Assembly: GCA_944470555.2 (NCBI GenBank)
Contig: OX104127.1
Location: forward strand, 30,023,661 to 30,087,660
DNA length: 64,000 bases
Direction of reading: 5' to 3'
From: Heterobilharzia americana
Lineage: Eukaryota > Platyhelminthes > Trematoda > Strigeidida > Schistosomatidae
Shown here: positions 23,946-36,649 of the stretch, piece after piece
Layout: each line of letters begins with the position of its first letter
How positions within the stretch are numbered: position 1 is the first letter of the stretch
The notes under the pieces: generated by a model
Seen by the model: only the letters and a program-made list of their open reading frames with translations
Database searches by the model: none
What the model was told of the DNA's origin: nothing
Position numbers and translations under genes: made by a program

Positions 23946-24639
23946 GTTTCCATTTCGGCCTTAATTATCTACCCATTTCAACCTGATGTTTCCCCATCTG
24001 ACGTAATTTAACCATTATTCATTTAAATTTCCGATGTAAATCAACTGATGGTGTATGAATCTGCTTTATCTGGCGTATAAGGTTTGCTACCATTTATCAG
24101 TAAGTAGGAAAATTTGGTCTACTGTATCCCATCAATAGTCTGCACCAGCTAAACAAGATGATTTCCCTCTATCCTCTTATACGTTAACATGTGTGTATTC
24201 GGTGGATCTATAAAATCATCTTTATTGAATGGCTTTAGGTTGATCTATACGATAACCGATTCAATTCCCAAGTAGATTTCATCATGGACTGATATCAGTT
24301 GAATTTTAAGTCTTTATTTTAAATTGTGTAAGCTGCTTTGTGCTAAAGTTTTATTGTTTAAATTTATGATGTGTTTTCAACCACATGTATAGAAGACGGT
24401 AAATAAAGCCATTTAAAAGCTTCTGCATTCTATTCCTATAGAGTATTTACTGATTAGTTTGTAATATACACATTCATACGTATATCTGTATCTATAGTCC
24501 TTTCGTAATACACCGCAATACTTATCTAATCTGACTGATTAGTTGAAAAGAAATTTGATCTTAGCAAAAAGGTATATATGTATAATAGCACTGAATATCT
24601 ATGAATTCAAACTGCAATCGAGTTAACTTAAATTCCAGA

Positions 24640-25010
24640 TGATAAATAGCCTGCACAATGACAATGAGCAGTGGTGGACTGCAAAAGCTAAAGATTTGTA
24701 GAAGATTGTTATGTGAAACTGTTTGAGTTAATTGAGAAGGCTTAAAGTAGTGAAGGCAGCGGTTAATGAAAACCCTACTTGAATGATGACCCAGCAGTTT
24801 ATCTGAAGCAGTAGAAAACTGGAAAGAGGTAAGTAACACTTTGTAGAAGAGATAATCTAGATAATATCTGCCTACTACGCAGCTTGAAATTGGAAACACT
24901 GACATTTGTTCTTCAATTCCTCCAGAAGTTGATACGTGATTTGCGCACCTGAAGTGTAGTTAAGCAATGTGCCCGAGTGACCACTTACAGAAATCGTCAA
25001 ATACAATGAC
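24640..25010 (+). mobile_element. RTE (SR2-like) scrap, linker region
   Basis: The + strand reading NDNEQWWTAKAKDL, followed by a stop, matches the linker (NDHEQWWVAKDKQM) of the RTE copy at 4.9-5.1 kb. The remainder is too decayed for confident alignment. It lies within the innexin intron. Confidence 0.45.
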
Positions 25011-26718
25011 TATAGATTACTATTTCAATTGACTGACTTGAGAACTAGTTAGGACATGAAATTTTAGCCTTACTATTTTTATCAGTTATTGTTTAAAATC
25101 ATTAGACAGCTAGATGAAAGCTGGAAGAAAATACTCCAACAAAAGCAACACACGTTTCAAATATGGGCATGTTTTGTTCATCATATCCTAGAAGAAGGAA
25201 AAATGAACCACCTTCTAATTATCTTTACTTCCCTTTAACAATACGTGGAATTCTTAACACTGTCGACCGCAACGTTTTGTACCAGCGGGTGTTACCAAAA
25301 TAGGTTCCTAGCAGTATGTTACATCATCGGTTACTCATGATCAAGTATGAGGTGATGTTTAACAATTATATGGCATTGTAAGTTCGATAAATTTTATCTA
25401 GGAATGTTCACTATTTCTTTATTAATCAACTCCTCATACATCTAAAGGTAATATTTGGTATATCTAATATTTTTAGGAAGTGAACAGCATACGTAAACAT
25501 TCCAGTTTAAATAAGGTATGAAAGAAAAAGTGACCATATTAGTTTCAAATACTCAGACAACGAAGAGTTTTTGAAACTTAGGGTATGTAAACTGTTGTTT
25601 CCTATCTTGTCTGCATAACAAGCACTAAAGTAGTTATGTAATTTGATCAAAATACTAGTGTGGGGAGTGTAAAGAATGCTGAGTAATTGACAGCTAACGA
25701 GATCTGCATACTGGTATATAGTGTTTGTTTGACTTTCTGCAACCAGTATCACTTATGATACCAGTAGAACATTTGAAGTTTACTAAAATCTGAGGGGTTA
25801 TGAGTTCTTTTACCATCCACTGACATTTATGCTTCTCTTCTATATTGTGGAACAATTGGTTAACGGTAGAAAAGGGGTAGTGGATAAAAGTGATCAGTTT
25901 TTGTCCAACAAAGTTTACAAAGGCGTTAGATAATGCTGAGCCATACTGTGAAATCTAAAATAGGATGGGTAAACCTGAAGGTGTTATAATCAGGACAAAA
26001 ACAGCCACCTCCGAAGTGTTTGAATGCAGTGATTACAGTCATAACAAATGAGATTCAGTAAGTATTCATCTCCCCATAGTTAGTGAATATATCTACATTC
26101 CGCAACATTTGGTGAGTTAACTCCACTTGTTTTCACCAACTTTGTTTCCCCTTTCTTTATATCATTTGCATACGGTTAATTCAAGTACTTCTACCTATCT
26201 CTTGCTGATTTCTATACAATAAATTGATCCAAAGCGGTGTTGATAAAACTGATGTTCAACCATCCCAGGTAAGAGGTCATTGTTGTGCAGTCATGCTACT
26301 CTTTTCACCTGTAATTATAACTGGAATTTGAAATGAGTAAATATGTGTGACAGCTGGTCAGATCTTTTTTGTAGCGAAAATTGTTGATCTCCATCCTTCT
26401 ACTTGATTTTCTTCACAGACTAACAAAGGAAAATGAATCCAGTTTGAAAACTTAGACATGAAACTTTACTGAATGTATTGTTTTCTTATGAGCTCTTTAT
26501 TGTAATATGATCAGACCTGATGCTGAAATATCTATCGGTCAGGTTTTGGAAATGTTAGTGACAGTCCATTCTGAGAAAAAGTCTTCAGTAATCTTGTTAC
26601 TGATTACTAATTAGTGAGTTTTCGCACTTTGACTATCATTCTATGTTTAGTTGTTTTATCCTACTTATCAAAATACTGACACCTTCGTAATGTCCGAATT
26701 CACATCTTTCTATTCAAG

Positions 26719-26947
26719 GGTAAACGTGCTAAGTTAGCCAAACAGGCTGTGCGTATTGGTGGAATATTTGTTGCAAGCAAACGACTTGGTACTCGTTTGA
26801 TATTCTCTTATTTGTGTGTAAAGATTATAACAATCATTAATGCAGCATTACAAATATTCTTGATCCAACGATTCCTGGGATTTTATTCGAATGGTAGTGT
26901 GGGCAAACGTAGCCTTCAACTGGGTAAATCATTTGATCCTAAAGCAG
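26719..26947 (+). CDS. innexin, internal exon (TM3)
   Basis: The exon reads GKRAKLAKQAVRIGG, then LGTRLIFSYLCVKIITIINA, then ALQIFLIQRFLGFY. This is the end of the cytoplasmic loop and TM3, the family's usual KxIYxxNxxxQxxxLxxFLG region. The acceptor is TATTCAAG. The donor is AG|GTGGGT at 26948. Length is 229 nt: 76 codons plus one base, which joins the two leading bases of the next exon in frame. The open frame running on past the donor is intronic. Confidence 0.9.
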
Positions 26948-27559
26948 GTGGGTTGCATAAATATATAAGATCAGTTAAATTACTTTTTTGAATTACCGGA
27001 ATGGGATCCCACTGGATACATCCACTTTAACTAATTATGTGTCACTGAAACACACATTTTATATCCTTTTGGAGCAGTATTTTTATTTGTCAACCGCTAA
27101 CTGAATTCATAAGCAACTAGAATACCATTCATAACCTTTATAAATCTGTCTATGATACCATCGCTTTTGCTAGGGATAAGGGTAGTTTTTTAGGGTTTTC
27201 ACTTACTCTAAAAGTCTACTCAACTTGAAAGAGTTTTTACTTCATATGTGAATTTAATGCTTCAATGTACTGCATTAAACCGTTCTTACAACTTGTACTT
27301 GTTCAAGTAATTCTTGCAAAGATTCTAAACATGTGGCTGATTTGAGTGAACAATTGTAAGATTAAGTAAGATATGAAAAAGTATTCTGATTTACAGAATT
27401 CAGAATTATTGAACGCATTAGTGTTTGGTCCACTTGTTTTTAGACTTGCGCATTTAACTTGAGGTTTGCATTCACTTTGAATTACAACAATTAATACTTT
27501 GTGGACATCTAGGATTGAACCAAAATCTACTTCAACGTTTTGATATTCTACTTCAATTG

Positions 27560-27800
27560 ATGTTAGTTGACTGGAGGCAACCGGCAAGAGGTTCTACTTG
27601 ACATGGGCTTCGTGCTCATTGGCAGCCATCGGCAAGACTGATCTCGGTGAAAGAGGTATCGCCTGACAGACATAAACGACTGAGGAAATTCATTTAGCAC
27701 TTAGGACAAGACAACATGAAATCGGTTCCTCTCCAGTGACCATTCATTATACATTTTACTTCATTGATAAACCTGGTGGTTGTAGATATGAGTTCAGCAA
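27560..27800. repeat. family 2 repeat scrap
   Basis: Shares CACTTAGGACAAGACAAC and nearby blocks with the composite repeats at 15.3 and 18.7 kb. Strongly decayed. Confidence 0.35.
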
Positions 27801-28932
27801 CTATTCGAATCGCCTCAAATTCAATTATTTTCTACAAGTTGGTTTTACATTTTCTTGGAGAAATAAAAGCAGTCATTGACTGTTAAATTTCATGAGAGTA
27901 AAAAGCTTATGAAATGATCACAGGATAAAGGGTTCGGAAAAATAGCTATTTCTGATTAAATTTCTGCATGATCAAGAGCTTATCTCGCGAAGTAATCGCA
28001 CAAACGTGCTACTCATCATACCAACTAATCCACTTAGAACACGATGATAACAGGTTTGTGCATCAGGGATTTAAATTTAAGGCACATTAGTGAAATAGAT
28101 GACCCATTAGGAACATGCCCATTTAAAGTGTAAAGGAATAAGCTGTAGAGCAAGTAGGCAATAGGCAAGTGTAACAAGTTAAGATGAGCGAGATAAAGAA
28201 GACTATTTGACTAGAAATAGTGTAGAATATTTGTAGCTCAAGTGGATAGTCCTGGTTGTTCTGTTAAGTCATTTGGTTTTCAGACATAAATAACAAACTG
28301 TTTATTGAAAAATAAGATGAGTGAAGTGTAAAGAAACATTTTTTAAAGGTGTAATTGGTTTATGAATGGTGTGTTTTCGTCTAGAGGTTGAAATGTCCAT
28401 ATGTCATGATGATGAACTCAGTTTTTAGTATTGTGAAACTTCTAAGGTTGCATAGCTATTTCTACGCATTGACTTTATTTATTAGTTTTGAGTCAACTAA
28501 CTCTTATTCACGTTGTTCGAAAATTAGAGAACTTCTCCAAGAGGCAAGCTTCCACGAAAGAATAACTATTCTTTCCACAAGAGTGCCTACGTTAACATGT
28601 TCTGCCAGATATAGGCCACCTGTCGATTGTCCAGGCGAATGGAAAATAGCTGAATAAAGTGGAAGACGAGAGGTACAATCGATGATCACAGATGCACATA
28701 ATCGGATCCAGAAATATCAATTCGTGATTAGCAATCAAAAGAGAAAACTAGAAAGCATACTTACGACACAACACATGGCAACTTTGACAACAGAAATCTA
28801 AAGATCAAGCAGACGATACAGAAAACAACGAAAAAAGCCCTCATAATAAATCTGCTCAAAATCTCAGAAGTACCCACAACCGAGGAAACAAATGACTGAG
28901 TTGCCAACTTATTAGAACAACCACTAACGAAA

Positions 28933-29595
28933 ATGGAAGAACTTCTCCTTCAAAAAGGATTGAATTACAACACAAGAGATGCCCCGAAACCAGAATTCTT
29001 TGCGGCATTAGAATCCTCACTTAAAACGTCAGGATTAAATGAGGTCACTCAACAAGAAATACGGCAAACAATCGTACCACTAACCAGGCAGAAGAGACAT
29101 CACGCTCAAACGAACATTGAAGAACAGAAAACATTGAAAAGACTGAAAAATAGAGATGTCGTTATACTTCCAGCAGACAAAGGATGCACTACGGTAGTCA
29201 TGGACAAAGAAGACTGCATCAAGAAGGCAGAAGATGTACTCAACGACGAATATGTATGTCAATCACTTGAAACCAATCGAGTCCAAAAGTTGGACAACCA
29301 TATTGATAAAACCTTGAGCAAACTCTTCAAAGCAGAAGAAATAACAAAGCAAGACAAATGGCGGATGAAATCAAGTGGACCCATCCTTTCTCGGTTCTAC
29401 GGAAGACCAAAACTACTTAAACGAGACATCCCTCTACGACCTATAGTCTCACTTCCGGGAACTCCAACATATAACATATCAAGAGAACTTTTGGAAAAAC
29501 TGAAATACCTGGTTGAATCATCTGGACATCCGATCAAATCACTAATAAAATTCTTAGAAAAGATCAAAAGCATTAATATAGAAAACGACGAATAA
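28933..29595 (+). pseudogene. Penelope-like RT, N-terminal part
   Basis: This 220-codon frame covers the region before the RT palm and RT motif 2 (RPIVSLPGTPTYN). It ends at a TAA directly before MVCFNVTALYTSI, which continues in the same frame, so a single point mutation terminates it. It is lysine-rich, as in other Penelope-like N-termini. Confidence 0.8.
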
Positions 29596-29722
29596 ATGGT
29601 GTGCTTCAATGTCACAGCACTATACACATCCATTGAACCCAAATTGACCAAAAGAATTACATCCCTCTTGTCCACTGAAGACAAGCCTTTCAGAAAGCAT
29701 AAAACTTAAATCTTCAAGTCTG

Positions 29723-29977
29723 ATGGAACTCATCGAACTTTGTCTGACAGCATACTTCCGATTCAACGACAAGATATACAAACGGATGGAAGGAAGTTCA
29801 ATGGGATCACCGAAATCCAGACTAATTGCAGAAGCAGTGATGCAGAGACTGGAAGCCGTCATTCTACCTGTGATCAAACCGAAAATTTGGATTCGCTATG
29901 TGGACGACACTTTTGTCATTTCTAAAAAAATAGACTATAGAAAACACTCGTGGTTTGATCAACAACGTTTTCAATGA
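29723..29977 (+). pseudogene. Penelope-like RT palm with YVDD
   Basis: The frame carries FRFNDKIYKRMEGSSMGSPK and YVDDTFVISKK, the RT catalytic core. It is out of frame with both neighbours (shifts near 29700 and 29940). Confidence 0.8.
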
Positions 29978-30587
29978 CATCAAATTCACAATGGAGATAG
30001 AGTTAAACAGCCAATTACCATTCCTGGATGTTTTAGTCTGTAGGACAAATGCTGGAAAGCTGGGAACCCAAGTGTACAGTAAGCCAACACACACTGACCA
30101 AATACTCGACTACAGGAGCAACAACCCAACAACGCACAAAATTAGTTGCGTGCAGACTTTATTCGCCCTCTTCACCTTCGTCTACATGAACACCAATTGG
30201 CTGCTAAACGCCCCGACATTTCATCACTCATTTCAATGCACATGGATAACAACCATGAACATGAATTCAATTTTGACAGTGCAGAACTCTTGGAGAGAGG
30301 AAATAAAGAATATCAGAGAATCCCTAGAGGCTTGGCATTCAGGTCAGTCAGCGATCAGTAAGCGCATAGAAATAGACCCTTTCTATCAACCAATGAGAAA
30401 AGTAGTAAACAAGAGTAAGGTCAGATGCCCGCCCGGCAGAGAAACTACCAACAGGAAAATTTGCACAGTCAGTGACGCAACAACCAAAGGAAACAATCGA
30501 TCACAAACCAGTTCATCAAGACAAGCTGCTGAATCGCTTATGGGGAGATACTCCATATTTGAAGTTTGTGCTGATTATGTTGTCTAG
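29955..30587 (+). pseudogene. Penelope-like RT thumb and endonuclease end
   Basis: The frame begins with the post-palm block (INNVFNDIKFTMEIELN, SQLPFLDVLVCR). It then crosses the deletion point near 30150. The endonuclease tail is first read in a neighbouring frame (30146-30361) and returns here as EEIKNIRESLEAWHSGQSA, then RIEIDPFYQPMR. Confidence 0.7.
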
Positions 30588-32289
30588 AAAGGCAATGAAA
30601 GCTTCGCTGTTAATTCACCCAGCATAGAGAACACAATACAACCAAAACTCTTATTCTTACTTTGTTTCAGATAAACTTGATGCATGATACAAGATTAATA
30701 AGTACTAATTTTCTCACTGACTCGATAACTTTACTCAGTGAACAGTCTACTTTTAATTCTGGTTGATGATTGAAGATGAAATAAAAACCTACGTCGTGTC
30801 AGGATTCCACCTAGCGACCTCCAGAGGTCACCGGGAGCAATAAAAATCCCCTAAACTATTCAGATTGTAAAGCTGAGGGCCTAGTAGTATTCAAATTTTG
30901 GTATATGGTTTACATGAATGGAATACTATCACTTTTCGGTCTTCCAGCAGCAGCGTTATGAATTGCACGATAGATAGCAGTTGCTGCCATATAGTATTTC
31001 GAGATAAAGTCATTGGATCTCAAGGAAAATTAAATGAGTATCTTACAAAGCCAATTCAACTAAACTCATTCCATACCTAAACATCTAGATGGATGCGAGT
31101 CCGAAGTTGTTGAACTATACAGTATCATCAGAAATATATTTAAAGTCAAAGTATTCATTCTGAAAACACTGACTGATTCAGTTCAGTTTTTGTCTGATTC
31201 CAGTTCTATGTGACTTTTCGAAAGAATACTGAGATCTCGGTTAATTTATTACATGTTATTGTGATACTTCAACTCTGTATTTGGCTTGCAGGACACTAAA
31301 CAGTACAACAATTAACGTCAAACAAGATGTCAGCCACGCGAAACGGACTCTGAGAGAAACTAATTTCTAACAGCAGAACTTTGTAGCATTTTCTACATAG
31401 TTCAACCATCATGTTCTCACTCGTCAAGGAAGAGTTGATGATAGGAGTATGTTTTAGTAACAAGTGTTGAACAGAACTCAAAAAGACTAGAATATTCCTA
31501 TCGTTTTATTAGTGACATTTTCAGTCCACCACATCCTCTGGCACTCATAAAGGAAGAGTTGAAGGGAAGATGAAACATTGAGAATAGACGTTTTATGTAA
31601 CACAAAATCAGTTCAGATAACCAGTGCTGACTACTAGCCGCTGGAACACTGTTCAGTAGTTGTCAGAAATACCAACTAACTTCTTTGTGAGCTAAGCAAT
31701 CTGAAAATGTTCGAGGATTTATGTAGTGGTGGGAAACGAAACAATTTTATCCAAGCAGAGATTGATCAATTAGCCTTTATGGTAACTTATCATTTTGCAA
31801 TCTGATGTTTGGAGTGGCTCGTTATTTATTTCACCGGACAATAAGTAGTGCTACTGCTCAATGAACAGACAAAAGTTAGATGTTGTTGGACATTTAGCAA
31901 GAAAAGGCAGAGCGAATTGACAGCAAGCGAATAACCACTTAACATCAGGGAGTACTGGTCATTTGTTTCTCCTCACAAGGTTTCTGAAGACTAAAATTCA
32001 GTGTTAACTAATTTTAATGTATAGTATAACTCAGTGTCAGTGGACAGATTCATTACTGTAAGTAATCTGTTCAGTTCACGAATTTAAATGAATGATGAAA
32101 ACCCATATCATAGAATATACATCACAAACAAACATTCTGAATATTTGTCATGCAGTTATCCGTAAAATCAGTGTCTGGCGGAGGATTCAGATATCAACCT
32201 TAGCATAAATCACTACATGAGAATCGAGTAACCAATATACTTGAAACAACAACTATGACAACATTCCAATTTTTCGTTTTGCAGGTATC

Positions 32290-32345
32290 ATTATGAGTTG
32301 GGTTGTTTAATCCCGAGAGAGAACACAATACAACCAAGATATTCG
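32290..32345 (+). repeat. scrap matching the Penelope 3' end
   Basis: A 20-base stretch, AGAGAACACAATACAACCAA (32318-32337), is identical to 30626-30645 at the end of the Penelope-like element. The preceding bases (TGTTTAATCCC versus TGTTAATTCACCC) are similar. It suggests a second, nearly lost copy. Confidence 0.45.
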
Positions 32346-32849
32346 GAAAGCCTGCTTTATATGTTAGGATGAAGTTGGCAGAAAGTTGAGGCATCGGTTT
32401 TCATGCCTACTTGTTTCTGAGTTTCAAAATCCTAACTATGCACCTCTTAGCGGGCTTTGAAGAGCCATAGGGTTATCAGATACGTACACACACATGATTT
32501 GGAGAGTTTGTCCAATTTATTTTAGCCGCTGTTGGATAACCATTCCATTGTACAAACCACCTCAAAATCTACCAGTAAAAGCTCATCACTTGGTATCATC
32601 CACTAATTAATGATTGTGTACATTCACTGGGAATTTCTGCTTCAATCTGTTTCACATTGCACGACATACGTGAAAAGTTTCTCAGAGAAAGTAACTTCGC
32701 ATTTGAAACATTCATAGCAAATATTTATACTACTTATAATCAGTATAAAATGTCAGCAAAATCTTTCAGGATAAAACCACACATGCATGGTTAACTCGAT
32801 AAATATGTTACTACTTTGCTTTTCATCCTTGCATTGATTTTTATTCCAG

Positions 32850-33442
32850 TAAGCACTATATCTTATGCTGAAAATGAAGATGTCGAAGGTTACGGATTCG
32901 GTCTAACTGTTGTCAATCACATACGTGCTGGACGTGACTGGCCGGAAACACTTTTGTTCCCACGTGTAGCATATTGTCGTGTTCCAGGAATCCGTTTAGT
33001 CGGTGTGAAAAACTCCTACACTGCTCAGTGTGCTTTACCCATAAATATGTTGAATGAGAAAATCTACATCTTCTTCTGGTTTTGGATTGTATTCCTACTG
33101 ATTACATGCATTTTAAGCCTCATATTATGGCTCATACGACTGATACTAGCTCCGAAGCGTAAAGATTTCATTAAACGCTATCTTCGCTTGAAGGGGGTTA
33201 CCTCTCCGAAGGGTGGTGAACTAAAACGAGGAGATTTAGATGAATTTATCGACAGTTATCTACGCCCAGATGGCGTATTCATAATTCGTATGTTGGCAAT
33301 CAATGCAGGTGAAGTAATCACAGCCGAGATTGTCACCGAGCTTTATCATAATTTCATTGATCATTACAACCAGTCACATCCACCTGAGAAGGAAGATGAT
33401 CCGCTAACAAAAGAAAAAATTGGATTCAATAATCTTGTTTAA
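32850..33442 (+). CDS. innexin, C-terminal exon
   Basis: Two bases complete the split codon, followed by 196 codons and TAA. The second extracellular loop reads WPETLLFPRVAYCRVPG, then SYTAQCALPINMLNEKIY, with the two conserved cysteines. TM4 is IFFWFWIVFLLITCILSLIL. The cytoplasmic tail has LRPDGVFIIRMLAINAGEV, then AEIVTELYHNF, the usual innexin C-terminal block, and ends GFNNLV. Spacing from TM3 to loop 2 agrees with the family, so no exon is missing between this and the 26719 exon. Together the three exons give about 350 residues. Confidence 0.93.
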
Positions 33443-35394
33443 ATTGTTTTTAAACTCCTTAGTTCAATTGCCTACTTTTCCCATATGAAAGAAATAATAT
33501 TTCAAATTTTGGTTGAACACGATAAACACACATAAAATTTCAATGTTTGTATTCAACATTCCAAATTGACTTTATCATATAATGTGGCATATTGAGCAAG
33601 TGTGATTCCTATTTTGATTTTTCGGTAAATAATAGATCATGATTATCTTATCTGGTTTGTCAAAGAAGCAACAAATAACCGACTGTTCAGTGTTAGTACT
33701 TGTTCACTTATCATGTTAGGTGTTATATTAAGAATTGTATTTCTTCATAAATTGCGCTTTATTGTTAAATAGTCTACCAGTTTCTCCAAAAGTTTTGTCT
33801 CTCCTTAACAACTTCTGGGGAGTAAATCTTTGCAGTGATCACTTCATATTTGTCAATAACTAGTTTGTTATGCTTTAGGCATCTTCGTAGATTTGAATTG
33901 TATGTAACGCTATTATTGTTTACATCTGGCAAGTATTATAAGCAAATAAGGATAGAGAATCACAAGATCAAAGTCGTTTAACGTTAACTGTTTCTTACTG
34001 TCACCAATATCACTTGTTTCTGCAACATATTTTCAAGTGAACACCTTGATGGAGGAAGTCCAAAGTGTTCCAGAAACAAGTCCAGTCTGAAATAAGTCAA
34101 AATCCAACTGATGGTTTGTGGGAATTTATTCCTTTCAAGGTAGATTTCACTACAGACTGACATTACTGGGCAAACCCTTGAGAGCACAGGACACTGGATA
34201 GCCATTGTATCACAGTTTGGGACTCCATATTAGCTCTCACTCATGATTTCGTGACAGACCGAGTCTAGAACCATCAGATCTCATGACGAACACCTTAACA
34301 TTCACCCACTAGGTCGGAATCGAACAGTCCACATTTTTCTACTTCTGTTATTGCACGATATAATACATTCATCATCCCGTGTCATCAGTGACTATTTATC
34401 ATCACTTCCCACAGAACACGACTTAGCATTAAAACTTCGGAGAATCCACCTCACAACATGTACTAATGGTTTTTTAAAATTACATGACAAGTATCACAAC
34501 TAGGTTAGCAAGCAGATCCCATGCTTGAAGTGAAATTTTGAGAGAGGCAAATAATCTGATGAAGTGCATGACGCATTACACACGTCTGGCAAACCGACGA
34601 GACCACATTTTCTCTAGATCAAAAAACATCTTATGCGGTGGTGCCATACTAAACAAATTTCGAGTTACCAAAGAGATATCAGTTATTCCTTGGTTGGAAA
34701 GACCCATGGCTTACGGATATCAGCGAGCACAATACCTAGGTAAGAGGCTTTCTAGAATCCAACACCAAAAACAGTTATATACTGATTTGACTGAGACCAC
34801 ATAACATGAATAACTTTGAAGAAGGAGGTGTTTGAAGTTGATGGGTTCCAAGCAGAGTGATGCACATTTTACTGGTCTCTGAAAATCATTGTTACAAAAA
34901 GTGTCTAGTCCTAAGATCATTATGACTAAAGTTATGAAACATTGTGAATGGTTTTCGCAGTATCCTTTTACGCAAACTTTGAAATAGTTTATTTTTGCCC
35001 GCAAATAGTGACGCTTTAGAAATACGGAAATCATATGTTATGGTCAGGAATAACTTCCTCCTTCAGATATCATGTTTATATCACCGGTTGTTGGTGCAGA
35101 ATTACTCAATTAAATGTACCTTTTAATTTTTTAACTCGTCTAAGCTATAAGCCACATTCATGGTGTGGGGAATATGACACTATTTGGTTATCTAGATTGA
35201 TGTAAGTGGAGGGAAATTCGAACCCAATACCGCCGTATAAGCTTGTGGGCTTCAACTTCTCTTCGAATATTATCGATGAAATAACGATTTGTAAATAATT
35301 TGAAAGATTTCGTACCACGGTTTTAATGTATTCAGAAACGTTTTAGGGATTAAGTGACCATAAATATTTTCACATATGTACTCAACAGTTAGCT
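33443..35394. other. innexin 3' flank, no further gene seen
   Basis: AT-rich. Contains a SINE copy at 34130-34325. The frame 34538-34804 (+) has no recognisable domain. No canonical AATAAA was located close to the innexin stop. Confidence 0.5.
34130..34325 (-). mobile_element. tRNA-derived SINE, minus orientation, decayed
   Basis: Read on the - strand it has an A-box-like CCTAGTGGGTGAATGTTAAG and a B-box-like GATGGTTCTAGACTC. A decayed hammerhead block follows: ATGGAGTCCC ... GGCTATCCAGTGTCC, where relatives have CTGAGGAGTCCC ... CAGCTGTCCAGTGC. Both the CUGANGA and GAAA cores are damaged. Confidence 0.5.
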
Positions 35395-35511
35395 TAGAAA
35401 AAGACTAATTGAAGAAGAAATGTATTCCTTTTCAATTAGGTCTTCATCTTGGGCTCTACACTAATATATAGTTTTACAATTCAATCAAATTATCAATCAC
35501 GTGGTGATGTT
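35395..35511. repeat. direct repeat (pseudo-LTR), left copy
   Basis: Begins TAGAAAAAGACTAATTGAAG and ends CACGTGGTGATGTT. About 90 percent of positions agree by eye with 38132-38249, same orientation. It lies downstream of the element's stop codon, across a 240-nt 3' region. Confidence 0.85.
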
Positions 35512-35752
35512 ACAGAAATAATGATGTAAATAATCAATAGGGTTACTGAAATTGGTAATATGAAACAAGCTTATCTTTGGTGAATGGAGTGACTTTAATA
35601 ACTGTTCAGTCATCCACAATAAGCGATTACTTAGTAATAGGAGACTAAATGAATATTGATAGAAACAAGAAAGGGAAGAGGTGTACAAAGTAAACTTAGA
35701 AGTATCATCAGGTTGACGGCCACGGTAATGTAAGTGGTAGAACAAACTTATT

Positions 35753-36649
35753 TTAGATACAAAAGCTAGGTTTGTAAAGGTGGATTACAATCGCCTCTGC
35801 TATATGAAGTAACCGAGTGCGTAATCCATGAGGTGAATTAATTGGCATCTGATAGATGATTTTGAAGGCTTTCCCAGTAACCACTTGATGTCCTGTGTCA
35901 ACTAAGTGTGCAAACATGGAGCTCTCCATAGTTCTAATTTGTCCCTTGTTGAACCATGATGGATGGTGCTCAGAAATTTGACGATGGAACTGCTTCATTA
36001 TACGCCCAATGTAACTAGCTCCACAGGAGCAGTTGAATTGATAAATGCACATAGAATTGGCAAAGTCAGGCAGTTTGTCTTTATTTCTTGCACCTAGAAT
36101 GGGGCGGTTGTAGAAGGCGGGATATAATTTAGCGGCTGGGAATGCTTTATACAAGTCTCTTTCTATGCGTTGTGTAGTGGTCTCACTGGCAATATCACTC
36201 TTGAACTCCAGCTTCAAGAAGATCTGCTTCTTAGGAACTGTTGGCATTGTTGTCTTAACCCTCGTAATATTCATGTGCTTAGTTACAAACTTGTCTGGGT
36301 AGCCATTCCTACTAAGCAGATCACGGATGTTGGCGCACTCTTCATTTATAGCATCCTCTGAGCAAATAGCTGAGGCACGGTATGCTAAGCATTTCACTAG
36401 GTTCCTTTTGTATTGGAGGGGTACAGCACTAAAGAAGTGCGTGAATTGACCTGTTGATGTTGGCTTTCTATAAACACTTCGCTTCAGGGTCCCATCTGAC
36501 CTTCTTACCAAAGGAACATCAAGAGATGGGATACTGTCTTTTTTCTCCTCTTCCATTGTGAAATCGATTGCCTGGTGAACACTATTGAACTTATTCAGAA
36601 CAGCATTCTTATCAGTCTCACTTTTGAGAACTATAAAGGTATCATCCAT
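35753..36649 (-). pseudogene. Penelope-like RT C-part with GIY-YIG endonuclease
   Basis: This 298-codon frame starts at MDDTFIVLKSETD, the catalytic DD of the palm, preceded in the same frame by a cysteine codon. It runs through FTMEEEKKDSIPSLDVPLVR and VYRKPTSTGQFTHFFS. The endonuclease reads YQFNCSCGASYIGRIMKQFH, then RQISEHHPSW, with the CxC, YIG and arginine positions typical of Penelope GIY-YIG domains. It ends KPSFCI then stop. It is the C-terminal half of a longer polyprotein; the first ATG is internal. Confidence 0.85.

Larger units (their letters stand above)
22937..26718 (+). other. innexin intron (3782 nt)
   Basis: Bounded by GTAAGT and TATTCAAG. It contains a head-to-head tRNA-like pair (23780-23945) and an RTE scrap (24640-25010). 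Open frames on the - strand at 23265-23504, 24561-24905 and 25507-25752 show no recognisable domain and are taken as chance. Confidence 0.8.
28640..30650 (+). mobile_element. Penelope-like retroelement, internally deleted
   Basis: A Penelope-like polyprotein (RT plus GIY-YIG endonuclease) can be followed across several frames. The 5' coding part (28690-28932) carries stops and runs into the 220-codon frame 28933-29595, with VVILPADKGCTTVVMDKED and RPIVSLPGTPTYNISRELL. One in-frame stop precedes MVCFNVTALYTSI. A frame change leads to SSMGSPKSRLIAEAVMQRLE and IWIRYVDDTFVISKK (catalytic YVDD). A further change leads to MEIELNSQLPFLDVLVCR and YSKPTHTDQILDYRSNN. The sequence then jumps to the end of the endonuclease domain (LHEHQLAAKRPDISSLISMH, then ESLEAWHSGQSA). 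The connector and GIY-YIG start are deleted. Inserted in the innexin intron, same strand. Confidence 0.85.
26948..32849 (+). other. innexin intron (5902 nt)
   Basis: Bounded by GTGGGT and TTTTTATTCCAG. It hosts a family 2 repeat scrap near 27560-27800, a Penelope-like element at 28640-30650 and a small related scrap near 32290-32345. The rest, including the - strand frame 27303-27587, shows nothing recognisable. Confidence 0.8.

Noticed and set aside
34538..34804. 88-codon frame (VIPWLERPMAYGYQRAQYL) downstream of innexin
   Set aside because: No recognised domain, no clear splice sites, and the innexin already ends at 33442.
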